Part shown: positions 35,955 to 44,211 of the stretch, piece after piece
How the letters are laid out: the number at the start of each line of letters is the position of its first letter
How positions within the stretch are numbered: the first letter of the stretch is position 1
Source of the DNA: Achromobacter mucicolens
GTDB taxonomy: Bacteria; Pseudomonadota; Gammaproteobacteria; Burkholderiales; Burkholderiaceae_B
Assembly (NCBI RefSeq): GCF_902859725.1
Contig: NZ_CADIJP010000009.1
Location: 1 to 64,000, forward strand
DNA: 64,000 nucleotides
Direction: 5' to 3'
Made by a program: the position numbers and the translations under genes
Notes under the pieces: generated by a model
What the model saw: the letters and a program-made list of their open reading frames with translations, nothing else
What the model was told of the DNA's origin: nothing
Database searches by the model: none

Positions 35955-36536
35955 ATGGCCATTTCTGCGATCTCCGCCATCCCGCACGTCGCCGCGCCTT
36001 TTCCGGCGCGCGTATCGATGCTGGATGAGAACCGCCCCGCCTGGGAAGCCGAACGCGCCGCGCAGAACTTCGCGGCCCGCCAGGCGCAGCGCACCGCCCA
36101 GGCACAGGCCGCCCGCGAAGCCCAGCGCGTGGAACGCGCCCAGGCCGATAAATTGGCAAGGGCCGAGCAAAACGCCCCGCGCGTCAGCGACAAAGCGGAC
36201 CCCGCCGCCGCGCCCCTTGCTCTTGCCGCCCCCGCCATCAACATCGATGAATTGCGCGACTTGTACGCGGACGCCCGCATGCGGCGCGCGGTTGAAGACT
36301 TTGCCGCCCGACCCGACCCGGTGGCCCAACGCGCCCAGGCCGCGAACGACTGGGGCACCATCGAAGGCCTGGCGCCGCTGCAACCTTATCGTGTCGCCAT
36401 GGGCAATCCGCAAGTCGAGTTGCAGGCCGCGGCTGTCATGAAGGCAGCCAGTGGTGCCGTTCCGGCGGTGGCCAACATCGGCCCGACCGAGAACGTGACC
36501 GACAACGCACGCTACCGCCCCGGCGCCGCGCCCTGA
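35955..36536 (+). CDS. Unrecognised helical protein
   Basis: 193 residues; I do not recognise a family. A short hydrophobic/Ala start (MAISAISAIPHVAAPFPA) leads into a highly charged Ala/Arg/Gln helix (about 27-75, EAERAAQNFAARQAQRTAQ) that could be a coiled coil. A Pro/Ala linker and a second helical part (about 95-165, NIDELRDLYADARMRRAVE) follow. No signal peptide or membrane helix is convincing. AAGGAG at the right distance and normal codon bias support real translation. It lies beside the AraC remnant, is transcribed away from it, and is followed by a palindrome and terminator. Confidence 0.75.
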   Translation: MAISAISAIPHVAAPFPARVSMLDENRPAWEAERAAQNFAARQAQRTAQAQAAREAQRVERAQADKLARAEQNAPRVSDKADPAAAPLALAAPAINIDELRDLYADARMRRAVEDFAARPDPVAQRAQAANDWGTIEGLAPLQPYRVAMGNPQVELQAAAVMKAASGAVPAVANIGPTENVTDNARYRPGAAP

Positions 36537-36604
36537 TCCCCGCGCTGGCCCTGGTGTCAGGCAGCCGAAAGAGATGCCCTTCGGTTGGCGACGGCGTCTC
36601 AACG

Positions 36605-36617
36605 GGTGTCTGACACC
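36605..36617. repeat. GGTGTCTGACACC palindrome
   Basis: This is the reverse-complement form of the 13-mer found at 2197, 8940, 8992, 14203 and 14255. It lies between the convergent 35955 and DUF3100 genes, just before their shared terminator. A degenerate copy (GGTGTCAGGCAGCC) is at about 36551. Confidence 0.7.
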
Positions 36618-36636
36618 GCCACCAAGCCGGCCCATG

Positions 36637-36665
36637 AAAAAAGCCGCCTGAAAAAGCGGCTTTCT
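36637..36665. terminator. Bidirectional intrinsic terminator
   Basis: An AAAGCCGC/GCGGCTTT stem with an 8-nt loop is preceded by an A-run and followed by TTTCTC, between two convergent genes. It serves the DUF3100 gene on the minus strand best. Confidence 0.8.
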
Positions 36666-36682
36666 CGTGGCGCGAAGACCGA

Positions 36683-38017
36683 TCAGTGGAAGAATTCCGC
36701 GATCATCGTGGCGCCCATGAAGGTGCCGGCGTTGGCGGCCAGCGACACCACCACGATCTTCCAGCCCAGCTTGCGGAAGGCGGGCAGGTCTTTCAGGATC
36801 GACAGGCCGGCCATGGCCAGGATGACCGTCGTGAACGGCAGGAAGTTGACCTTGCCCACCATTGCGATGATCTGGTCCGAGTACGGCAGCACGCCAGGGC
36901 AACCGGCCGTCATGGCGATCAGCGACAGCACGAACACCGCCGGCAGCTTGGGCACGACGCGCAGGATGAGGTCAGTGATGACGACCAGCAGCACGATGAT
37001 GCCCATGCCGGGCAGCGCGTCCGCGAACGGCACGTTGTAGCCCAGGCGGTTGCCCACCAACGCAAACAGGCCACAGATGACGTAGGCGGTCAGGCGGTCG
37101 CCAAAGCCCATCTTCGCGCCGTGCGCGGGCACGTCTTCCGACACGCTGTCGTCGACCACGGCCTCGTTCTTGCCGCGCGAGAAGCGGCCCAGCACGGGCT
37201 CCAGCTTGCCGTACAGGAAGATCGTCGTGGGCAGCGAGATGAAGAGGGTGAAGTACACGCCCACCACGGTGGTCAGCAGGTTGGCCGCGGCGGCCAGCGC
37301 AGCCACCTGATGCGCCATTTCGGGCGTCTGCTGCGAGGCGATCGCGCCCACGCCGGCGGCCATCATGCTGCCCGAGCCCACGCCTGCGCCCATGGCGAGC
37401 GAGCGCGGATCGAAGATGTTCAGGCTGGTGATGAAGCCGGCCATCAGCGCCACGAACAGCGCGCCGATCACGGTGCCGGTGATGTATTCGGCCATGACGC
37501 CGCGGCCTTCGGGCGAATTCATGCCGTAGCGCTCGCCGATGATCGCCAGGCTGGGCTCACGGCCCACCGAGAACGTGGCGCCGATCGCTTCGCGCTTGAT
37601 GCCCAGCAGCAGCGCCAGCGGCAGGCCGATGGCCATGGTGCCGAAAAAGTGGCCGAACTCCTGGAACACCAGCGCCCAGCCGGCCTCGCGCACCTGCGGC
37701 AAGGCGCCGCCGACCATCAGACCCAGCTTGGCCAGGAACGGCAGCAACGCATATTGCAGGTAGCCGCTGATGCGGGTCTGCATGGCTTTGTCGATGCCGA
37801 TGCCGGACGGCAGCCGCTGACCGAAAGCCGCCACGACCGCGCCGATGAAAATGGCCCACAGCATGGGTTGCAGGACGATCTTGCCGGGACCGACCGAGAA
37901 GGTCACGCTGCCGATCGCTTCGGAGATGACGACCACCAGCAGGATGGCGGCGAGCATGCGCACGCGCCCCGATAGCGGCATGGAAGGCAGGGCCAGGCTG
38001 GCGCTGGCATGAGACAT
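36683..38017 (-). CDS. DUF3100-family membrane protein
   Basis: 444 residues with about ten hydrophobic helices. After a short Ser/Ala N-terminus, the first helix is LAAILLVVVISEAIGSV. The conserved middle GREPSLAIIGERYGMNSPEGRGV, then GVGSGSMMAAGVGAIA and the late NAGTFMGATMIAEFF match the DUF3100 family of putative transporters. The start at 38017 is preferred because the upstream frame is a polar leader. It is divergent from a LysR gene, a typical regulator/transporter arrangement. The substrate is unknown. Confidence 0.85.
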   Translation of the reverse strand: MSHASASLALPSMPLSGRVRMLAAILLVVVISEAIGSVTFSVGPGKIVLQPMLWAIFIGAVVAAFGQRLPSGIGIDKAMQTRISGYLQYALLPFLAKLGLMVGGALPQVREAGWALVFQEFGHFFGTMAIGLPLALLLGIKREAIGATFSVGREPSLAIIGERYGMNSPEGRGVMAEYITGTVIGALFVALMAGFITSLNIFDPRSLAMGAGVGSGSMMAAGVGAIASQQTPEMAHQVAALAAAANLLTTVVGVYFTLFISLPTTIFLYGKLEPVLGRFSRGKNEAVVDDSVSEDVPAHGAKMGFGDRLTAYVICGLFALVGNRLGYNVPFADALPGMGIIVLLVVITDLILRVVPKLPAVFVLSLIAMTAGCPGVLPYSDQIIAMVGKVNFLPFTTVILAMAGLSILKDLPAFRKLGWKIVVVSLAANAGTFMGATMIAEFFH

Positions 38018-38184
38018 TGTTTTTCCCCTGATGACGAACGGCGCGCAACGGGCGCGCCGGTTCGGACTGCGCAATTTTCGCTCTGCCCGTTGGCGGGCAA
38101 CCATGACACCCGCCGCCGAGAAACGTTGCGTAAAATGCAACGAATTGCCTTTTCCTGGGAAATTTTTGCACGGGACAACGTTAG

Positions 38185-38202
38185 TTAAGGGTAAACCCTT
38201 AA
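38185..38202. promoter_or_regulatory. Putative LysR operator (18-bp palindrome)
   Basis: The perfect dyad TTAAGGGTAAACCCTTAA lies in the 232-bp divergent gap between the DUF3100 and LysR genes. A second dyad, TTGC-N7-GCAA, is at 38126-38140. Both fit an activation/recognition-site pair for the divergent LysR protein. Confidence 0.55.
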
Positions 38203-38249
38203 TTTCCCGCGTGGAAAATCCGCCGCATTCCCGCCCCGGAGCCGCCGCC

Positions 38250-39185
38250 ATGGATGAACAACTCGACGCCCGCCGCACGCACTACTTCATGCAGGTCATG
38301 AGCCGGGGCTCGGTGCGCGGCGCGGCCGAAGCGCTGGAAATGGATCCGTCCGCCGTCAGCCGCGCCATCGCCGCGCTGGAACGCGACTGCGGCATGGCGC
38401 TGTTCGAGCGCCGCGGCCGCGGGCTGGTGCCCACCGATGCCGGCCACATCCTTGCCCGCTACGTGAAGCGCCAGCAGGACATCCAGGAAAGCTTCTTTTC
38501 CGAGATCGACAGCCTGCGCAAGGCCGAGCGCGGCCACATCGATCTGGTGCTGGGCGAGGGCTTTGTCGAGCTCATGTTCGACAGCGTGCTGCCGGGTTAC
38601 TGGCGCAGCCACCCGGAAGTCACGCTGGACATCGACGTGGCCCGCACCTCCGAGATCGTGCAGCGCATCGTCGACGACCGCGCCTACATCGGGCTGGTGT
38701 TCCAGCCGCCCAACGACGCGCGGCTGCGCACGCATTACTCGCGGCCCGAACCGATACGCGCCATCGTGCGCCAGGATCATCCGCTGACGCGGCTGCGCCG
38801 CCCCCTGCTCTTGACCGACCTGGCCGACTACCCCGGCGCGTCCATGCAGGAAGGCTTCGGCGTGCGCCAGCACATCCAGGCGGCCGAGATCAGCGAGCAG
38901 GTGCGGCTGCATAACGTGCTGACCACCTCGTCCTTCAAGGCGCTGTGGCAATTCGCGGCGGCCGGCATCGGCTACGCGCTCACGCCCCCCATCGCCGTCA
39001 CCGCCGACATGCAGGCACAGCGGCTGGCCAGCCTGCCGCTGGCCAATCCCATTCTGAATCAGGGCAGCCTGCACGTCCTGAGCCGCGCCGGCCGCCACAT
39101 TTCACCCGCCGCGCGCGAGTTGCTGGACCACATCGTGCGCGGCATCGGTGCGCATGCCGCCGCACCAACTGATACGGTCGGTTGA
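38250..39185 (+). CDS. LysR-family transcriptional regulator
   Basis: 311 residues. The helix-turn-helix is at about 15-75 (GSVRGAAEALEMDPSAVSRAIAAL), followed by the effector domain. I start at MDEQLDARRTHYF (38250); the frame is open far upstream but that part runs through the divergent promoter. It faces away from the DUF3100 transporter with two dyads in between, so it very likely controls that gene. The ligand would be the transported compound or a derivative. Confidence 0.92.
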   Translation: MDEQLDARRTHYFMQVMSRGSVRGAAEALEMDPSAVSRAIAALERDCGMALFERRGRGLVPTDAGHILARYVKRQQDIQESFFSEIDSLRKAERGHIDLVLGEGFVELMFDSVLPGYWRSHPEVTLDIDVARTSEIVQRIVDDRAYIGLVFQPPNDARLRTHYSRPEPIRAIVRQDHPLTRLRRPLLLTDLADYPGASMQEGFGVRQHIQAAEISEQVRLHNVLTTSSFKALWQFAAAGIGYALTPPIAVTADMQAQRLASLPLANPILNQGSLHVLSRAGRHISPAARELLDHIVRGIGAHAAAPTDTVG

Positions 39186-39258
39186 ACCGGATCTGCATCT
39201 GTCTGCGCCGCAGTCCAACGTCTACAGTGGACGGTCAAGAATCTGCCCGGAGGCGCAT

Positions 39259-39450
39259 ATGCTCAGTTTCCTGCGTACGGTCCGCTCCGTGCTATGGGCC
39301 TTTTTCGGCGTGCGCCGCGGACGCGGCTACGACGCCGACATCGCCCACAACAAACCCGGCCCGCTCATCGCCACCGGCCTGCTGCTCGCGGCCTGCCTGG
39401 TGATCATTCTGGTGTTCGTGGCGCGCTGGGCGGTGAATGCGGCGTTGTAG
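39259..39450 (+). CDS. DUF2970-family small membrane protein
   Basis: 63 residues, the normal size of the family. The conserved start FLRTVRSVLWAFFGVRRG is followed by a polar stretch and one hydrophobic helix (about 36-58). It is likely anchored in the inner membrane. Function is unknown; homologues are common in beta- and gamma-proteobacteria. GGAGG lies 8 bp before the ATG. It stands alone after the LysR gene and before a tandem repeat region. Confidence 0.85.
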   Translation: MLSFLRTVRSVLWAFFGVRRGRGYDADIAHNKPGPLIATGLLLAACLVIILVFVARWAVNAAL

Positions 39451-39634
39451 CCGCGTCGCCGACGCGCACCGGCCGAGCCAGTTGCAACTAGCTATAGGCA
39501 ACGACGGAGCCGCTGTACGGCATCGGTGCAGATGATTTCCCGCAAAGACTGAAGCCCCATCCTTTGCAAAAATACCCGTCACGCATAAACCATGCCCCTC
39601 CGGCAGCCGACCTTTGCAAAGGGCGTAGCGCACG

Positions 39635-39849
39635 CCCTCCGCAAAAACAGCCGCCCCGCCGCCCGGCCGCCCGAAGGCGGGGCAGCCCCCCCGGGGGGCA
39701 GCTAGTGCGCGGAGCGCGCGCGGCGTGGGGGCATTGCGGGAGACCTGCTCACCCTCCGCAAAAAAAGCCGCCCCGCCGCCCGGCCGCCCGAAGGCGGGGC
39801 AGCCCCCTCGGGGGGCAGCTAGCGCGCGAAGCGCGCGCGGCGTGGGGGC
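39635..39849. repeat. Two tandem 98-bp GC-rich repeat units
   Basis: Units at 39635-39732 and 39752-39849 (117-bp period) are nearly identical. Each starts CCCTCCGCAAAAA and carries GCCCCGCC/GGCGGGGC pairing, a CCCCCGGGGGG core and a GCGCGCGAAGCGCGC-type hairpin, and ends GGCGTGGGGGC. No coding potential is supported. The units lie about 130 bp upstream of cysI. Confidence 0.8.
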
Positions 39850-39983
39850 CTTATTTCTTTATTACCAGAATGACTTAGACGGTCTTTGCGGCTGCCTGTT
39901 ACGGTTATGAATCCCGTTTTTCCGGCGCCGTGCGCCCGCCCCGTTCCGGGGTTCAGACCGAGAAGATTTCAAGGGCAGTAGAC
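39850..39983. promoter_or_regulatory. AT-richer leader of cysI
   Basis: After the tandem units the sequence turns AT-rich (TTATTTCTTTATTACCAGAATGACTTAGA at 39851-39879, only partly quoted elsewhere) and then runs to the cysI start. A CysB-dependent promoter would be expected here. I see no unambiguous CysB site, so this is only the likely promoter zone. Confidence 0.4.
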
Positions 39984-41726
39984 ATGTACGTGTATGACCC
40001 CGTCGATCAACAGCTTGTCGAGCAGCGTGTCGCGCAGTTTGCCGATCAGACGCGCCGCTTTCTCGACGGCCAGCTTACCGAGGACGATTTCCGCGTCCTG
40101 CGCCTGCAGAACGGCCTGTACATCCAGCGCCACGCCCCCATGCTGCGCGTCGCGATTCCGTACGGCCTGCTGGCCTCGCGCCAATTGCGCACCCTGGCGC
40201 ACATCGCGCGCAAATGGGACCGCGGCTACGGGCATTTCAGCACCCGTCAGAACATCCAGTTCAACTGGCCCAAGCTCGAAGACGTGCCGGACATCCTGGC
40301 GGAGCTCGCCACGGTGCAGATGCACGCCATCCAGACCAGCGGCAACTGCATCCGCAACACCACCACGGATCACTTTGCCGGCGTCGCGCCGGACGAGCTC
40401 GTCGATCCGCTGATCTGGTGCGAGATCATCCGCCAGTGGTCCACGCTGCATCCGGAATTCGCCTTTTTGCCGCGCAAGTTCAAGATCGCGGTCAGCGGCG
40501 CCGTGGAAGACCGCGCCGCCGTGGGCGTGCACGACATCGGCCTGCAGGCGGTCGAACGCGACGGCAAGCTGGGTTTCCGCGTGTGGATCGGCGGCGGCCT
40601 GGGCCGCACGCCCATCGTCGGCAAGCTGATCAATCCGTTCGTCGAATGGCAGCACCTGCTGACCTATCTGCAGGCCGCGCTGCGCGTATACAACCTGCAT
40701 GGCCGCCGCGACAACAAGTACAAGGCGCGGATCAAGATCCTGGTCAAGGACCTGACGCCCGAGGTCTACGCGCAGCAGGTCGATGAAGAATGGCAGCGCA
40801 TCAAGGGCGGCCCCGACACCATCACGCAGGAATTCGTGGACCGCATCAAGTCGCGCTTCGTCTGGCCGCAGCACGATGCCGCCGCCGCGGCGGACATCGA
40901 CAACACCGCCGCGCTGGCCGCGGGCGACAAGCGTTTTGCGCGTTGGCTGCGCACCAACGTGCATGCGCACAAGGTCGCCGGCTACGCCGCGGTCACGGTG
41001 TCGCTCAAGCCCACCGGCGTGCCGCCGGGCGACATCACCGCGGACCAGATGGACGCCGTGGCCGACCTGGCCGACGACTTCGGTTATGGCGAACTGCGTG
41101 TGTCGCACGAACAGAACCTGATCCTGGCAGACGTGCGCCGTTCGCGTCTGCATGAGCTGTGGCAAAAGCTCGAGGCCCTGAACCTCGCCACGCCCAATGT
41201 CGGCCTGCTGACCAACATCATCGCCTGTCCGGGCGGAGACTTCTGCGCGCTGGCCAATGCCGTCTCCATTCCCGTGGCCGAAGCCATCCAGCGCCAGTTC
41301 GACGATCTGGACTACCTGTTCGAGATCGGCGAGCTGGACCTGAACATCTCGGGCTGCATCAACTCTTGCGGCCACCATCACGTCGGCCACATCGGCATCC
41401 TCGGCGTCGATAAGGCCGGCGAGGAGTGGTACCAGGTCACGGTGGGCGGCCGCCAGAACGGCGCCGCCAAGCCGCTGCCCGACCTCGAATCCACACACGG
41501 CGGCGGCGCGGCCATCGGCCGCATCATCGGTCCGTCGTTCGCGCGCCATCAGGTGCCCGGCGTGGTCGACCGCCTGATCCGCACCTACCTGGGCTTGCGC
41601 GACAGCGAGGCCGAGCGCTTCATCGACGTGGTCGACCGTGTCGGCATCGACCCCTTCAAGCAGGACGTGTACGCGGACCCTGCCTTCGCCAAACCCACGC
41701 AGCACGCGGAGCCCGCCCATGTCTGA
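39984..41726 (+). CDS. cysI: Sulfite reductase hemoprotein
   Basis: 580 residues. It reduces sulfite to sulfide with siroheme and a [4Fe-4S] cluster. The cluster ligands are seen as CPGGDFC (C-x5-C) and CINSC (C-x3-C) in the last third. The substrate-binding Arg/Lys segments HFSTRQNIQFNW and NCIRNTTTDHFAG are conserved. I start at MYVYDPVD (39984); an upstream in-frame start at 39930 is possible. No cysJ is adjacent. The DUF934 gene overlaps its end, the usual beta-proteobacterial arrangement. Confidence 0.95.
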   Translation: MYVYDPVDQQLVEQRVAQFADQTRRFLDGQLTEDDFRVLRLQNGLYIQRHAPMLRVAIPYGLLASRQLRTLAHIARKWDRGYGHFSTRQNIQFNWPKLEDVPDILAELATVQMHAIQTSGNCIRNTTTDHFAGVAPDELVDPLIWCEIIRQWSTLHPEFAFLPRKFKIAVSGAVEDRAAVGVHDIGLQAVERDGKLGFRVWIGGGLGRTPIVGKLINPFVEWQHLLTYLQAALRVYNLHGRRDNKYKARIKILVKDLTPEVYAQQVDEEWQRIKGGPDTITQEFVDRIKSRFVWPQHDAAAAADIDNTAALAAGDKRFARWLRTNVHAHKVAGYAAVTVSLKPTGVPPGDITADQMDAVADLADDFGYGELRVSHEQNLILADVRRSRLHELWQKLEALNLATPNVGLLTNIIACPGGDFCALANAVSIPVAEAIQRQFDDLDYLFEIGELDLNISGCINSCGHHHVGHIGILGVDKAGEEWYQVTVGGRQNGAAKPLPDLESTHGGGAAIGRIIGPSFARHQVPGVVDRLIRTYLGLRDSEAERFIDVVDRVGIDPFKQDVYADPAFAKPTQHAEPAHV

Positions 41727-42264
41727 GATCTACGCCCACGACGCGCCCGGCCCGCACCTGATCCGCAACGGCAAGCTGGAGGCCGACACGTCGCGCCCCT
41801 TCGTGCCCGAACCCGAAGTGCCGGCCGAAGGCCAGGTGCCCGCCGACGAACCCGGCTGGATCGTCCCGCTGTCCGTCTGGAAGACATCGCGCGCCACGCT
41901 GCGCCGCCACGCGCATCCCGTGGCGGTGTTGCTGAGCCCCGATGCCGACCTGACCGATCTGGCGGACGCAGACGGCGTGCTGCCTCCCGAAGGCATCGCC
42001 TTCATCGCCGTGGACTTCCCGGTCTACACCGATGGCCGCGGCTACTCGCTGGCCCAATTGCTGCGCACGCGCTACCAGTGGCAGGGCGAGCTGCGCGCGG
42101 TGGGCGACGTGATGATCGACACCATCCACTACCAGGCGCGCGTGGGCTTTGACAGCTTTCTCGTCAAGCCCGGACACGATCCGCACAAGGCGCTGGCCGC
42201 CTTCAAGACGTTCACGGTGCACTACCAGAAGACGTACCGCGTCCCCACGCCCGCGGCCGCATAA
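41719..42264 (+). CDS. DUF934-family protein, partner of CysI
   Basis: 181 residues. The central WIVPLSVWKTSRATLRRHAHPVAVLL region and the later GRGYSLAQLLRTRYQWQGELRAVGDV are the DUF934 hallmarks. The start overlaps the cysI stop by eight bases, so the products are coupled. The family always accompanies sulfite reductase in this group and is thought to assist sulfate assimilation, possibly in electron supply; the biochemical role is unproven. No cysteine cluster is present. Confidence 0.9.
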   Translation: MSEIYAHDAPGPHLIRNGKLEADTSRPFVPEPEVPAEGQVPADEPGWIVPLSVWKTSRATLRRHAHPVAVLLSPDADLTDLADADGVLPPEGIAFIAVDFPVYTDGRGYSLAQLLRTRYQWQGELRAVGDVMIDTIHYQARVGFDSFLVKPGHDPHKALAAFKTFTVHYQKTYRVPTPAAA

Positions 42265-42307
42265 GCCGGCCGACTGAACGGGCCGACTGAACGAGGCCCC
42301 TGCGGCC

Positions 42308-43135
42308 TCAGTCCCCTTCCCCGGGCGCCGCCCCAAGCTGCATGCCAAACCCGCTCTGCGCCAGTTGCGCGCGGATCAGGTCGGCAATGCTGCGCTGGCG
42401 CGGCGCCTGCATCCGGCTGATCAGGCTGGATACGCTAACCGCCAGCCGCGGATACCCGCCGGCATCGCACAGCGCCACCCCCACGCCCAGCACCCCCGGC
42501 ACCGCCGCGTTGCCCACCACCGCCCAGCCGCGCCCGCGCGTGTTCTCGACCAGCCGCCGCATCTGCGCCACTGTCATGCCGCCGTAGGCGCGTAGCGCCT
42601 GCTCGTTCTGCGCCACGACTTCGTCGGCTTCGGCGGCGGGCAACGCGCCCAGCAGCGCCAGACCCGCCGCGCCCACGCCCAGCGGCTGCCGATGCCCGAC
42701 CGTCACGGCCAGCACCTGCACCGGGTAGTTGCCGACCTCGCGATGCAGGCAGAGCGAATCGTTCGCCGCCCGGCAGATGAGAAACGCCGAATCGCCGCTG
42801 ACGTCGCTGATCTGGCGCAGCAACGGCCGCAGGCTGCGCACGGCCTGCGCGTGCGGATCGCCGGCCATCATCACGCCCAGTTCGGCAACACGCCAGCGCG
42901 GCGCGCCCGATTCGCGCAGGGCATAGCCCTCTTCGACCAGCACATCCAGGTAGCGGTACACCGTGGACCGCTGCATGCCCGCGGCCCGTGCGATGTCCAC
43001 CACGTGCATGCCGGCCGCGCCGGCCTGGCGCAGCACGCCCAGCACCTTCAGCCCGCGCCGCAGGATGCGCGGACCGGAACCCTCGGAATCCGGTTTGTTC
43101 AATTTCTGGACACCTTGCGTTGATAGGGCCTCCAT
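42308..43135 (-). CDS. IclR-family transcriptional regulator
   Basis: 275 residues. A polar N-terminus is followed by the winged helix (about 22-85, VVDIARAAGMQRSTVYRYLDVL) and the IclR effector domain. The domain includes CLHREVGNYPVQVLAVTVGHRQPLGVGAAGLALL, in which the usual IclR allosteric loop is recognisable. I start at MEALSTQG; the upstream frame reads through the divergent gene's leader. It is divergent from the Bug protein and CoA-ligase operon. The gap contains a GGACAGA/TCTGTCC palindrome. Confidence 0.92.
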   Translation of the reverse strand: MEALSTQGVQKLNKPDSEGSGPRILRRGLKVLGVLRQAGAAGMHVVDIARAAGMQRSTVYRYLDVLVEEGYALRESGAPRWRVAELGVMMAGDPHAQAVRSLRPLLRQISDVSGDSAFLICRAANDSLCLHREVGNYPVQVLAVTVGHRQPLGVGAAGLALLGALPAAEADEVVAQNEQALRAYGGMTVAQMRRLVENTRGRGWAVVGNAAVPGVLGVGVALCDAGGYPRLAVSVSSLISRMQAPRQRSIADLIRAQLAQSGFGMQLGAAPGEGD

Positions 43136-43154
43136 CAAAGCCGAATATGAAGGC

Positions 43155-43174
43155 GGACAGACGGAGATCTGTCC
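43155..43174. promoter_or_regulatory. Putative IclR operator
   Basis: GGACAGA-CGGAGA-TCTGTCC is a 7-bp inverted repeat with a 6-bp spacer, in the 69-bp divergent gap. TGTCC-AATTATTA-GACA just downstream gives a second, weaker dyad. Confidence 0.55.
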
Positions 43175-43204
43175 AATTATTAGACAAACAGGACGGAGAC
43201 AACA

Positions 43205-44194
43205 ATGAAGACTTTCGGCAAGCGCTGGACCGCTGCGGCGGTGGCCTTGAGCGGCGCCCTCCTGGCCGCCGCCCCTGCCTGGGCGGCCAAACCCTATCCC
43301 GAACGCCCCATCACCCTCGTCGTCGGTTACGCCGCCGGCGGCGCCACCGACATCGTGGCGCGCCTGATGGCCAAATCGCTGTCCGAAGAGCTGGGCCAGA
43401 CGGTCGTGGTCGAGAACAAGACGGGCGCGAACAGCAACATCGGCGCAGAAATCGTCTCGCGCGCCGCCCCCGACGGCTACACGCTGTACGTCGGGTCCAT
43501 CGCCAACACCATCAACCGCACGCTGTACAGCCAGCTCAATTACGACTTCGTCAAAGGCTTCGAGCCGGTCGGCCTGCTGGCGACCATTCCGAACATCCTG
43601 GTGGTCAATCCCAAGCTGCCGATCAAGTCCGTGCAGGAATACATCGCGTATGCCAAGAAGAACCCCGGCAAGCTGACCTGCGCCTCGTCCGGCAGCGGAT
43701 CGTCCATTCACCTGTCGTGCGAGCTCTTCAAGATGAAGACCGGCACCGACATCCTGCACGTGCCCTATCGCGGCAGCGGCCCCGCGGTGGCGGACCTGCT
43801 GGGCGGCCAGGTGGATTCCATGTTCGACAACCTGCCCTCGTCCCTGCCCCACGTGCAGGCGGGCAAGCTGCGCGCCATTGGCGTGACCTCGCCCGAGCGC
43901 CTGCCCGCCACGCCCGATGTGCCCACGCTGGCCGAATCCGGCCTGCCGGGCTTTGACGTGGAATCGTGGTTTGGCCTGGTGGCGCCTGCCGGCACGCCCA
44001 AACCCGTCATTGACCGCCTGAATCAGGCAGTGAACAAGGCGCTGGCCAGCCCCGCCCTGCAGACCTCATACAAGCAGGGCGGATTCTTCCCGCCGCAGCC
44101 GCCCAACACGCCGGAGACCTTTGCCAAGAAGATCGCCAGCGAAATCGACAAGTGGGGTGCGGTCGTGAAAAGCGCCAACCTCAAGGCCAACTAG
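43205..44194 (+). CDS. Bug-family tripartite tricarboxylate transporter binding protein
   Basis: 329 residues with a signal peptide ending APAWAA. The Bug signatures are ITLVVGYAAGGATDIVARLMA, VVVENKTGANSNIGAE, YTLYVGS and HVPYRGSGPAVADLLGGQVD. Such proteins bind carboxylates and hand them to TctAB-type permeases, or act as sensors. No TctAB permease genes are adjacent. It heads the CoA-ligase/citryl-CoA-lyase operon, so the ligand is probably that operon's acid substrate. Confidence 0.93.
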   Translation: MKTFGKRWTAAAVALSGALLAAAPAWAAKPYPERPITLVVGYAAGGATDIVARLMAKSLSEELGQTVVVENKTGANSNIGAEIVSRAAPDGYTLYVGSIANTINRTLYSQLNYDFVKGFEPVGLLATIPNILVVNPKLPIKSVQEYIAYAKKNPGKLTCASSGSGSSIHLSCELFKMKTGTDILHVPYRGSGPAVADLLGGQVDSMFDNLPSSLPHVQAGKLRAIGVTSPERLPATPDVPTLAESGLPGFDVESWFGLVAPAGTPKPVIDRLNQAVNKALASPALQTSYKQGGFFPPQPPNTPETFAKKIASEIDKWGAVVKSANLKAN

Positions 44195-44211
44195 CGACCC
44201 AAGGAGCCAAG

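Noticed and set aside
23165-36563. Degenerate matches to GGTGTCWGACACC at 23167 and 36551
   Set aside because: Only one arm is kept; they may be decayed copies but cannot be told from chance.
39635-39849. CRISPR-like array
   Set aside because: Only two long GC-rich units with a near-constant spacer and no cas genes; the units themselves contain hairpins far longer than CRISPR repeats.
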